Shown here piece after piece: positions 6,965-14,152 of a DNA stretch of 18,979 bases. A program made the translations under genes and the position numbers. This DNA comes from an uncultured Sutterella sp. (lineage in GTDB: Bacteria > Pseudomonadota > Gammaproteobacteria > Burkholderiales > Burkholderiaceae_F), in NCBI GenBank assembly GCA_900544255.1, contig UQUM01000038.1:1-18979 (forward strand), in the 5' to 3' direction. Each line of letters opens with the position of its first letter. Within the stretch, counting starts at the first letter, position 1. The notes under the pieces were generated by a model. That model saw only the letters and a program-made list of their open reading frames with translations, made no database searches and was not told where the DNA came from.

Positions 6965-8224
6965 TCAATCAGGCTTTTTTGCCGCCTTTTTCGTGACCGG
7001 ATGTCGCGCTCGGTAGTCCGCCAGGAACTTCGCAATGCGGTTGATGGCGTCCTTCAATTCTGATTCATGCGGCAGGAACACCATGCGGAAGTGATCGGGT
7101 TTGGGCCAGTTAAAGCCCGTCCCCTGGACGAGAACGACGTTGGTGGCTTCCAGAAGTTCCTTGAAGAACTCACGGTCGTCTTCAATGGGATACACCTCGG
7201 GATCCAATCGCGGGAACATGTAAAGGGTGGACGTGGGATGTACGACGGAGACGCCGGGAATTGCCGAGAGCATTTCGTAGGCGAGGTCACGCTGCCGACG
7301 CAATCGCCCGCCTTCGCCCACCAAATCGTTGATGGACTGATAGCCGCCCAACGCGGTCTGAATCGCCCACTGACCGGGAACGTTCGCGCAAAGCTTCATG
7401 TTGGCGAGCATATTGAGCCCTTCGATGAAGTCTTTGGCGTTGGATTTGTCGCCGGAAATCACCATCCAGCCCGCGCGGTAACCGCAGGCGCGGTAGGCTT
7501 TGGAAAGCGAATTGAAACTCAACGTCAGCACGTCGTGTGAGAGACTTCCGATCGCCGTATGTTTGATGCCGTCGTAGAGAATCTTGTCATAGACCTCGTC
7601 GGCCAAGATGACGAGGTTGTTCTCGCGGGCGATCTGAATGATTTCGAGAAGCACGTCGTTCGGGTACATCACGCCCGTGGGGTTGTTGGGATTGATGATG
7701 ACGATGCCCTTCGTGCGCGGCGTCACTTTGGCGCGGATGTCTTCGATGCTCGGAATCCAGCCCTTCGATTCGTCGCAGAGGTAGTGCACGGGCGTAGCAC
7801 CCGCGAGACTTGTGACCGCGGTCCAAAGGGGATAGTCCGGCATCGGCACCAAGAGTTCGTCGCCTTCGTTAAGAAGGGCTTCGGTAGCCATCGAAATGAG
7901 GTCGGACGCACCGTTGCCGAGGTAGATGTCGTCGAGCGTTACGCCCTCAATGCCCTTTAACTGTGTGTAGTGCATGACGGCTTTGCGGGCCGCGAAAATT
8001 CCCTTGCTGTCGGAGTACCCGGCGGAATTCGGCAGATTTGTGATCATGTCGCTCATCACTTCTTCGGGCGGATCAAAGCCGAAAACGGCCAAGTTGCCGA
8101 TGTTGAGTTTGATGAGTTTCTTGCCCTCGGCTTCCATCTGCCGCGCCTTATCCATAATGGGGCCGCGGATGTCGTAGAGGACGTGAGCCAGCTTCGAGGA
8201 TTTCAGAATCTTTTTATCGGCCAT
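6965..8224 (-). CDS. alaA: Alanine-synthesising aminotransferase AlaA (glutamate-pyruvate aminotransferase)
   Basis: AlaA is a PLP-dependent class I aminotransferase that makes alanine from pyruvate and glutamate in the cytosol. The 419-aa product aligns by eye with E. coli AlaA (YfbQ, 405 aa) along its whole length: SSKL..VLYDIRGPI at the N terminus, NPNNPTG (178-184, Asn181), LADEVYDK (Asp209, Tyr212), the PLP-lysine motif SLSKAYRACGYRAGW (Lys242), and LVQGTGFNWPKPDHFR near the C terminus. The frame is open 39 codons further upstream, but ATG 8224 matches homologue starts and has GAAGAGA about 8 nt before it. Oddities: the usual GNPAPFGF reads GNLAVFGF (43-50), and a short Lys-rich tail extends beyond the family end. 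The gene is monocistronic, bounded by the yhbY terminator upstream and a hairpin downstream. Confidence 0.93.
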   Translation of the reverse strand: MADKKILKSSKLAHVLYDIRGPIMDKARQMEAEGKKLIKLNIGNLAVFGFDPPEEVMSDMITNLPNSAGYSDSKGIFAARKAVMHYTQLKGIEGVTLDDIYLGNGASDLISMATEALLNEGDELLVPMPDYPLWTAVTSLAGATPVHYLCDESKGWIPSIEDIRAKVTPRTKGIVIINPNNPTGVMYPNDVLLEIIQIARENNLVILADEVYDKILYDGIKHTAIGSLSHDVLTLSFNSLSKAYRACGYRAGWMVISGDKSNAKDFIEGLNMLANMKLCANVPGQWAIQTALGGYQSINDLVGEGGRLRRQRDLAYEMLSAIPGVSVVHPTSTLYMFPRLDPEVYPIEDDREFFKELLEATNVVLVQGTGFNWPKPDHFRMVFLPHESELKDAINRIAKFLADYRARHPVTKKAAKKPD

Positions 8225-8255
8225 GATCGATCTCTTCTGCTTAAGAAATAAGTAC

Positions 8256-8290
8256 CGTCCGGAAATGGTAAAAAATCTTATCGTCGGACG
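8256..8290. repeat. Inverted repeat upstream of alaA
   Basis: CGTCCG (8256-8261) and CGGACG (8285-8290) form a spaced inverted repeat, 23 bp apart, 32-66 bp before the alaA ATG. It could be an operator or an RNA stem in the leader. No regulator family is suggested by it, and a 6-bp repeat at this spacing may be chance. Confidence 0.3.
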
Positions 8291-8332
8291 TTTCAACTGA
8301 ATATCAGCGAAGATAGCACTGTCAGCGACAAG

Positions 8333-8366
8333 AAAAAGCACCGTTCCCCGATAAGAAAACGGTGCC
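8333..8366 (-). terminator. Intrinsic terminator of yhbY
   Basis: An 8-bp perfect stem (GCACCGTT at 8338-8345 with AACGGTGC at 8358-8365), 12-nt loop, followed on the minus strand by TTTTT (plus 8333-8337). It lies 22 nt past the yhbY stop and separates yhbY from alaA, so alaA needs its own promoter within 8225-8332. Confidence 0.85.
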
Positions 8367-8387
8367 TGAGGAAGAATCCCTACTTAA

Positions 8388-8843
8388 TCAGCACTTACTC
8401 AAAGCAGCTTTCTTCGTCACATGCTTGTGCTTGGGGCGCGCCTTGATGACGGCAGGCTTTGCCTGCTTTTTCATGCCGGGCTTTTTAATGGCAGTCTTCT
8501 TGCGAAGTTTCGCCGCAGCCTCTTCGTCGGCGGCGATGCGCACCGGGTGCTTTGAAGACTTCTTTTCCTTGGGTTCGCGCCAGAGAACGAGCATCTTGCC
8601 GATCGCCTGAATGCGGGCGGCGTTCAATTTGTCGGCGAGTGTCGTGTAAATTTCGTCGCGTTCTTCGCGATCGTCGCTCGGCACGTGAATCTTGATGAGA
8701 CCATGTTCATCAAGCGCGCGTTCGACTTCTTTTTCGACGGCGTCGGTCAGCCCCCGCGCGCCCAAGAGAACCACTGGTTTTAAGTGGTGGGCGGCGCCGC
8801 GCAGTTCAAGCCGCTTGTCGCGCTCTAAAATAAGTTCGGCCAT
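8388..8843 (-). CDS. yhbY: YhbY-family RNA-binding protein with Lys-rich tail
   Basis: YhbY proteins are small CRS1-YhbY (CRM) domain RNA binders that associate with pre-50S ribosomal particles. Residues 1-95 form the domain; GARGLT (28-33) is the GxxG-type RNA-contact loop, and the QAIGKMLVLWRE strand near 80-90 is typical of the domain's end. E. coli YhbY is 97 aa; this 151-aa protein adds about 55 residues rich in Lys, Ala and Pro, a basic tail that may bind RNA non-specifically (inference). The ATG at 8843 has AGGA about 12 nt upstream, a rather long spacing. The gene is divergent from rlmE with only 60 bp between starts, the usual arrangement in beta- and gammaproteobacteria, linking two 50S-maturation factors. 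Confidence 0.92.
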   Translation of the reverse strand: MAELILERDKRLELRGAAHHLKPVVLLGARGLTDAVEKEVERALDEHGLIKIHVPSDDREERDEIYTTLADKLNAARIQAIGKMLVLWREPKEKKSSKHPVRIAADEEAAAKLRKKTAIKKPGMKKQAKPAVIKARPKHKHVTKKAALSKC

Positions 8844-8888
8844 AATTAAAGGCTGTCCTTTTTGTGTAAAGTCAATCGGAAAGTTCCG

Positions 8889-8894
8889 TATTCT
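8889..8894 (+). promoter_or_regulatory. Candidate -10 box of rlmE
   Basis: TATTCT ends 9 nt before the rlmE ATG at 8904, so a transcript started from it would be leaderless or nearly so. This would fit the lack of any Shine-Dalgarno before that ATG. A -35 match (TGTAAA at 8865-8870, 18-bp spacing) is weak. An imperfect palindrome, CGGAA-AG-TTCCG, occupies 8877-8888 just before it. Confidence 0.3.
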
Positions 8895-8903
8895 ACCTTC
8901 ACT

Positions 8904-9557
8904 ATGCCCAAATCATTAAAAAAGCTCAAGAGCAACCGTGCCTGGATTGAGCGTCATATCAACGATCCCTTCGTAAAAAAGAGCCGTGCAGAGGGGTATA
9001 GGGCGCGTTCTGCGTACAAACTCATCGAACTCGATGAGAAGGAAAAGATCCTGCGTCCCGGCATCACGGTCGTGGACTTGGGGGCGGCGCCGGGGAGTTG
9101 GTCCCAGGTGGCACGCGCCAAGTTGACGAACCCCGACGGGACTTTTAATGGCCGTGTGGTTTCCATGGACATTCTTCCGATGGAACCCATTGAGGGCGTC
9201 GATTTTCTGCAGGGCGATTTCCGCGAAGAATCCGTGGAAGCGCAGTTAAATGCGATGGTGGCGGGCGGCAAAGTCGAAGCCGTCGTGAGCGATATGGCGC
9301 CGAACCTTTCGGGCGTCGCGATGGTGGACGCCGGAGCGAGCCTGTATCTGTGCGAACTCGCGCTCGATTTTGCGGTGCAGCATTTGACCCCGGACGGCAT
9401 TTTTGTCGCGAAGGTATTCCAGGGATCGGGCTACTCGCAGTACATCGAAGCCTGCAAAAAGGTCTTTAAGGTTGTGCATCAGCGCAAACCCGAGGCAAGC
9501 CGCGATTCAAGTTCCGAAATGTACGTGGTGGGGCGCGGACTGAAGCTGCCGAAGTAA
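8904..9557 (+). CDS. rlmE: RlmE (FtsJ/RrmJ), 23S rRNA 2'-O-methyltransferase
   Basis: RlmE methylates the 2'-O of U2552 in the A loop of 23S rRNA within the 50S particle, a late assembly step. The 217-aa protein (E. coli 209) has the SAM-binding motif VDLGAAPGSW (57-66) and the K-D-K-E catalytic tetrad at Lys39, Asp130 (SDMAPN), Lys170 (FVAKVFQG) and Glu205 (SSEMY). The frame extends 14 codons upstream, but MPKSLKKLKSNRAW is the normal family start, so ATG 8904 is chosen; no Shine-Dalgarno precedes it. FtsH follows 161 bp downstream, the classic ftsJ-ftsH order. Confidence 0.96.
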   Translation: MPKSLKKLKSNRAWIERHINDPFVKKSRAEGYRARSAYKLIELDEKEKILRPGITVVDLGAAPGSWSQVARAKLTNPDGTFNGRVVSMDILPMEPIEGVDFLQGDFREESVEAQLNAMVAGGKVEAVVSDMAPNLSGVAMVDAGASLYLCELALDFAVQHLTPDGIFVAKVFQGSGYSQYIEACKKVFKVVHQRKPEASRDSSSEMYVVGRGLKLPK

Positions 9558-9706
9558 TTGGAAACAAGATTTTCCATCGGAGACGTTGTAGAAAGAAGAC
9601 AAAACGACAGATTTCGTTTAGTCTCTTTCCTAACATCGGAAGATTGCGCCCAAATGAATCGGCGGGATGCGATTTTACGAAACTGAGAACCAATGCATAA
9701 ATCAGA

Positions 9707-9712
9707 AGAGGA
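9707..9712 (+). promoter_or_regulatory. Ribosome-binding site selecting a TTG start for ftsH
   Basis: AGAGGA lies 6 nt before TTG 9719. The next in-frame ATG (9731) is 18 nt from it, too far for good use, so the TTG is the likely start. Confidence 0.7.
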
Positions 9713-9718
9713 TCAGCT

Positions 9719-11707
9719 TTGGACAAAAAGATGCTGAGCCGCATAGCGGTCTGGGTGTTGATTGCCTTTGTGCTCTTTACGGTCTTCCGTCAGTTTGACG
9801 GTGATCGTCAGATGCAGGGGCTCGCCACGGACCAGACGAGCTATACGCAGTTTATGGCCGACGCGAAAGCTGGCAAGATCAGCCGCGTCGATGTGCAGGG
9901 GCGGCGCCTTACCGTGCGTCCTACGGAAGGTATGCCCTATACGATCACGAGTCCCGGGGACTTGTGGATGGTGGATGACCTCCGCAAGAACGGGGTGCAG
10001 GTCTACGGCAAGGCCGAAGACGAACCGTCTTTCCTGCAGCAGATTTTCGTGAGCTGGTTCCCGATGTTGCTCTTGATCGGCGTGTGGGTCTTTTTCATGC
10101 GCCAGATGCAGGGCGGCAAAGGCAGTCCCTTCTCCTTTGGTAAATCCAAGGCCCGCGTGCTTGACGAATCTGCCAACAAAGTGCGTTTTTCGGACGTCGC
10201 GGGGTGTGATGAAGCCAAGCAGGACGTGCAGGAAGTCGTGGACTTTTTGAAAGATCCGACGAAATACTCGCGGTTGGGCGGGCATATTCCTCGCGGCGTG
10301 TTGCTCGTGGGACCTCCGGGGACCGGTAAGACGCTTCTCGCGAAGGCGATCGCCGGCGAAGCAGGCGTTCCCTTCTTCTCCATTTCCGGCTCCGACTTCG
10401 TGGAAATGTTCGTGGGCGTGGGCGCTGCCCGTGTGCGCGACATGTTTGAAAACGCGAAAAAGAACGCGCCCTGCATCATCTTCATCGATGAAATTGATGC
10501 CGTGGGCCGTCAACGCGGTGCCGCAATGGGCGGCAACGACGAACGTGAACAGACGCTGAACCAGATGCTCGTGCAGATGGACGGGTTTGAAACCGGCACG
10601 AACGTCATCGTGATTGCGGCGACGAACCGTCCGGACGTTCTGGATCAGGCCTTGCTGCGTCCGGGGCGCTTTGACCGTCAGGTCGTGGTGCCGTTGCCCG
10701 ACATCCGTGGGCGCGAACAGATTTTGAACGTGCACATGAAGAAGGTGCCGGTGGCAACCGACGTTCAGACGGACGTGATTGCCCGCGGTACTCCCGGTTT
10801 CTCCGGGGCGGATCTCGCGAACCTCGTGAACGAAGCCGCACTTTTTGCCGCGCGCCGCAACGGGCGCGTCGTAAGCATGGCGGACTTCGAACTTGCCAAA
10901 GACAAGATCATGATGGGCGCCGAACGTAAGTCCATGGTGATGAACGAAGACGAGAAGAAGAATACGGCGTACCACGAATCCGGTCACGCGCTCGTTGCAA
11001 AACTGATGCCGAAATCCGATCCGGTTCATAAGGTGACGATCATCCCGCGCGGCCGTGCGCTGGGCGTGACGATGCAGCTGCCGGAAGAAGATCGCTACGC
11101 GTACGACAAGCAGTACCTTCTCACGCGTATCGCCATTCTTTTCGGGGGACGCATTGCTGAAGAAGTCTTCATGCACCAGATGACGACGGGGGCGAGCAAC
11201 GACTTTGAGCGCGCCACGCAGTTGGCGCGTGACATGGTGACCCGTTACGGCATGAGCGACAAGATGGGCATCATGGTTTACGTCGAAAGTGAAACCGATC
11301 CCTTCATGAGCCGCGCCATGCCGCGCCAGAGCAACATCTCCGAAGAGACGATGCGGGCGGTGGATCTGGAAATCCGACACATTCTTGAAACGCAGTACGC
11401 GATCGCCCGTAAGCTGATCGAAGACAACCGCGACAAGATGGAAGCGATGGCTCAGGCGCTTTTGAAGTGGGAAACCATTGATGCGGATCAGATCGACGAC
11501 ATCATGGCGGGAAAGCCCCCGCGGGAACCCCGTGTGATTGAACCTCCGAAGGCTGAGACGAAGGCGAAGGAGCCGGATGAAAAAACACCGGAAGCCGAAG
11601 CAAAGCCGGTGACGGAACCGGCGGCGGACGATAAGTCGACGGAGACGTCACCGGAAACGGGAGTGAAGTCTGACGTGAAGGCTGAGCCGAAGTCGGACGC
11701 ACAGTAA
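9719..11707 (+). CDS. ftsH: FtsH, membrane-anchored ATP-dependent zinc metalloprotease
   Basis: FtsH is a hexameric AAA+ protease of the inner membrane that degrades damaged membrane proteins and short-lived regulators. The 662-aa chain has TM1 (about 7-23), a periplasmic domain, TM2 (about 112-127), Walker A GPPGTGKT (198-205), Walker B IIFIDEID (253-260), the SRH arginines in RPGRFDR (314-320), the zinc site HESGH (419-423) and the third ligand Asp495. The start is TTG, supported by a well-placed Shine-Dalgarno. The last 55 residues or so form an acidic, Pro/Glu/Lys/Ala-rich low-complexity tail. The 161-bp gap before it shows no promoter I would defend. A strong terminator follows. Confidence 0.97.
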   Translation: MDKKMLSRIAVWVLIAFVLFTVFRQFDGDRQMQGLATDQTSYTQFMADAKAGKISRVDVQGRRLTVRPTEGMPYTITSPGDLWMVDDLRKNGVQVYGKAEDEPSFLQQIFVSWFPMLLLIGVWVFFMRQMQGGKGSPFSFGKSKARVLDESANKVRFSDVAGCDEAKQDVQEVVDFLKDPTKYSRLGGHIPRGVLLVGPPGTGKTLLAKAIAGEAGVPFFSISGSDFVEMFVGVGAARVRDMFENAKKNAPCIIFIDEIDAVGRQRGAAMGGNDEREQTLNQMLVQMDGFETGTNVIVIAATNRPDVLDQALLRPGRFDRQVVVPLPDIRGREQILNVHMKKVPVATDVQTDVIARGTPGFSGADLANLVNEAALFAARRNGRVVSMADFELAKDKIMMGAERKSMVMNEDEKKNTAYHESGHALVAKLMPKSDPVHKVTIIPRGRALGVTMQLPEEDRYAYDKQYLLTRIAILFGGRIAEEVFMHQMTTGASNDFERATQLARDMVTRYGMSDKMGIMVYVESETDPFMSRAMPRQSNISEETMRAVDLEIRHILETQYAIARKLIEDNRDKMEAMAQALLKWETIDADQIDDIMAGKPPREPRVIEPPKAETKAKEPDEKTPEAEAKPVTEPAADDKSTETSPETGVKSDVKAEPKSDAQ

Positions 11708-11730
11708 CCGAAAAAAGCAGTATCCGAACG

Positions 11731-11766
11731 GGACGGTGGGTGAAGTGCCTGCCGTCCTCTTTTTTT
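11731..11766 (+). terminator. Intrinsic terminator between ftsH and folP
   Basis: A 10-bp stem (11731-11740 with 11748-11757, two wobbles), a 7-nt loop and an almost pure T-run (11758-11766). It ends 13 nt before the folP ATG, leaving no room for a promoter after it, so folP depends on read-through or on a promoter upstream of the hairpin. Confidence 0.9.
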
Positions 11767-11779
11767 CAGGATAGAGAAA

Positions 11780-12628
11780 ATGACGTTGGCAACGGAATGG
11801 AAATTGAGAACCCGTGTGTTCGATATTACGACGCCGCGGATTATGGGTATCGTCAACGTGACGCCCGATTCCTTCAGCGACGGAGGGCAGCACGCGACGA
11901 AAACGGAAGCCGTGGCGTTTGCGCACCGGTTGGTGGAAGAAGGTGCCGACATCATCGACGTGGGCGGTGAATCCACACGCCCGGGCGCGGCGGACGTGTC
12001 GCCCGAGGAAGAGCTGGATCGCGTCCTCGGCGTGGTGGAAACGTTGGCCCGCGAAGGAATCACGGTGTCCGTCGATACGAGTAAGGCCGTCGTCATGCAG
12101 GAAGCCGTGAAGGCGGGTGCGGAGATTTTGAACGACATCCGCGCGTTTCGGGAACCGGGGGCAGACGTGGCGGCTGCCACGTCTGGCGCGGGACTCATTG
12201 CGATGCACATGCAGGGAACGCCCCGTACCATGCAGGCGGCGCCGCATTACGAAGACGTCGTTCGGGAAGTCGAGGATTTCCTTTTAAAGCAGGAAGCGCA
12301 TCTTTTGAGTCTTGGGGCGGAAGCGGGAAAAATCTGCTTTGATCCGGGGTTCGGGTTCGGTAAGACCGTGGAACAGAATTTCCGGTTGCTCGCGGCGACG
12401 GAACGTTTTGCTCAGTTGGGGCGCCCTTATTTGATGGCTTTGTCCCGCAAATCCTCTATCGGGGCGGTGACCGGGGTGAAAAATGCCGCAGAACGCGTCG
12501 TCGGTTCCGTCACCGGGGCGCTCCTTGCGGTGGAACGCGGGGCGCAGCTCGTGCGGGTGCACGACGTGAAGGCCACTCGTGAAGCGTTGGACGTTTGGCT
12601 TGCGACGAAAAACGCTGCCGCGGCATAA
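11780..12628 (+). CDS. folP: Dihydropteroate synthase
   Basis: FolP condenses 6-hydroxymethyl-dihydropterin diphosphate with p-aminobenzoate to give dihydropteroate in folate synthesis; it is the sulfonamide target. The 282-aa protein matches E. coli FolP in length. Motifs are GIVNVTPDSFSDGG (23-36), DVGGESTRPGA (60-70), NDI (118-120), FDPGFGFGKT (187-196), LSRKSSIG (221-228, the pterin/sulfonamide loop region) and RVHDV (259-263). AGGA stands 8 nt before the ATG. glmM follows after 44 bp, giving the conserved ftsH-folP-glmM order. Confidence 0.96.
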   Translation: MTLATEWKLRTRVFDITTPRIMGIVNVTPDSFSDGGQHATKTEAVAFAHRLVEEGADIIDVGGESTRPGAADVSPEEELDRVLGVVETLAREGITVSVDTSKAVVMQEAVKAGAEILNDIRAFREPGADVAAATSGAGLIAMHMQGTPRTMQAAPHYEDVVREVEDFLLKQEAHLLSLGAEAGKICFDPGFGFGKTVEQNFRLLAATERFAQLGRPYLMALSRKSSIGAVTGVKNAAERVVGSVTGALLAVERGAQLVRVHDVKATREALDVWLATKNAAAA

Positions 12629-12672
12629 TTAGAAAATCGGCCGACGAAAACGGCTTTTAGTTGGAAAAAAAT

Positions 12673-14007
12673 ATGTCACGACGTTATTTCGGCACCGACG
12701 GGGTGCGCGCTACGGTGGGAACTTTCCCGATGACTCCGGATTTTGTCATGTTGTTGGGCCAGGCCGCGGGGCGGGTACTGCGCCGCACGAGTCCGGACGG
12801 GCGGGCTACGGTGTTGATCGGCAAAGACACGCGGGTGTCGGGCTATATGCTCGAAGCTTCACTACAGGCGGGGTTTTCCTCTGCGGGCGTCGACGTCGTT
12901 CTCTGCGGGCCGATTCCGACGCCGGCGGTGGCGTACCTGACGCGGGCGCTGCGTCTGACGGCGGGCGTCGTCATCAGCGCGAGTCACAACCCCTTCCGCG
13001 ACAACGGCATCAAATTCTTCTCGGCGCAGGGCACGAAGCTGCCGGACGCCGTGGAACTTGAGATTGAAGCGGAAATTGACAAGGGATTTCTCTGCGAAGC
13101 GAGTGAAGGCCTCGGCAAGGCTCGGCGGCTCAACGATGCCGAAGGCCGCTACATTGAGTTTTGCAAGAGCACCTTCCCGCAAGGCGCGGATTTGCGCGGG
13201 CTGAAACTGTACCTTGACTGCGCCAACGGTGCGGCTTACCACGTCGCGCCCGCGGTCTTTCATGAATTGGGGGCGGACGTGGTGGCGGACGCCGTCAATC
13301 CCGACGGTCTCAACATCAATGACGGTGTGGGCGCTACGCACACGGACGACCTCGCGATTCGCACCGCTAAGGCGGGGTGCGACTACGGTCTCGCATTTGA
13401 CGGGGACGCCGACCGACTCATCATGGCGGATGCCGAAGGGCGTCTCTACAACGGAGACGAACTGCTTTACGTCATCGTGCGCGACCGACAGCGAAAAGGC
13501 AAGGTCGAAGGGGCGGCAGGCACCCTCATGACGAACTACGCGCTCGAACAGCGCTTTGCCCGCGACGGTATCGGGTTCGTGCGCGCCAAGGTGGGCGACC
13601 GCTACGTGATGGAAGAATTGCAGGCCCGCGGCTGGCTGTTCGGCGGGGAATCCTCCGGCCACATTATTGCGCTCGACCGACAGACGACGGGCGACGGCAT
13701 CGTGAGCGCGCTGCAGGTTTTGGCTGCAGTGAAGGAAACGGGACGGACGCTCTCGGAACTGATGGAAGGTCTCGTCATGATGCCGCAGGTGCTGATCAAC
13801 AAGCGCATCGAACGCGGCTACGATTGGAAGGCGAACGCCGGATTTATGGCGGCGGTGAAGGACGCCGAAGCAAAATTGGCGGGTACGGGCCGCATTTTGA
13901 TTCGTCCTTCGGGCACCGAACCTTTGCTGCGCATTATGGTCGAAGCCGAGGATCGGGAACTCGCCCGCGCGACGGCCACCGCGACGGCGGATGCGTTGAC
14001 GCTCTGA
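12673..14007 (+). CDS. glmM: Phosphoglucosamine mutase
   Basis: GlmM converts glucosamine-6-phosphate to glucosamine-1-phosphate for UDP-GlcNAc, the precursor of peptidoglycan and lipid A. The 444-aa protein (E. coli 445) starts MSRRYFGTDGVR as in the family. The active-site phosphoserine motif is SASHNP (102-107), the metal-binding loop is DGDADR (243-248), and the sugar-phosphate loop RPSGTEPLLR lies near the C terminus. A TTG at 12661 is in frame, but TTGGA there serves better as the Shine-Dalgarno for ATG 12673 (7-nt spacing). It is probably cotranscribed with folP. Confidence 0.96.
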   Translation: MSRRYFGTDGVRATVGTFPMTPDFVMLLGQAAGRVLRRTSPDGRATVLIGKDTRVSGYMLEASLQAGFSSAGVDVVLCGPIPTPAVAYLTRALRLTAGVVISASHNPFRDNGIKFFSAQGTKLPDAVELEIEAEIDKGFLCEASEGLGKARRLNDAEGRYIEFCKSTFPQGADLRGLKLYLDCANGAAYHVAPAVFHELGADVVADAVNPDGLNINDGVGATHTDDLAIRTAKAGCDYGLAFDGDADRLIMADAEGRLYNGDELLYVIVRDRQRKGKVEGAAGTLMTNYALEQRFARDGIGFVRAKVGDRYVMEELQARGWLFGGESSGHIIALDRQTTGDGIVSALQVLAAVKETGRTLSELMEGLVMMPQVLINKRIERGYDWKANAGFMAAVKDAEAKLAGTGRILIRPSGTEPLLRIMVEAEDRELARATATATADALTL

Positions 14008-14047
14008 ATCGCGCTAAAATCAACCACTTTGCGGCAGATTTAACGAA

Positions 14048-14083
14048 AAGGCGGTGTCTTTTCCGTGAGATGCCCGCCTTTTT
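14048..14083 (+). terminator. Intrinsic terminator after glmM
   Basis: AAGGCGG (14048-14054) pairs with CCGCCTT (14074-14080), the loop contains a short inner TCT/AGA pairing, and a T-run reaches 14083. It lies 40 nt past the glmM stop and closes the rlmE-to-glmM block, so alaS should have its own promoter in 14084-14152, where I see no good match. Confidence 0.75.
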
Positions 14084-14152
14084 CCGTTTCCTCGGGCCGG
14101 GCGACCGGTCTTGGGGGAACGCAGTTCACATCAAACGAAAGTTTTGAAGTTT

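Noticed and set aside
9558..9718. Heat-shock (sigma-32) promoter before ftsH
   Set aside because: ftsH is heat-inducible in E. coli, but no CTTGAAA / CCCCAT pair at correct spacing could be found in this gap.
9713..11380. 555-codon minus-strand open frame across ftsH
   Set aside because: Very His- and Arg-rich, exactly antisense to conserved ftsH codons; a by-product of GC-rich codon use.
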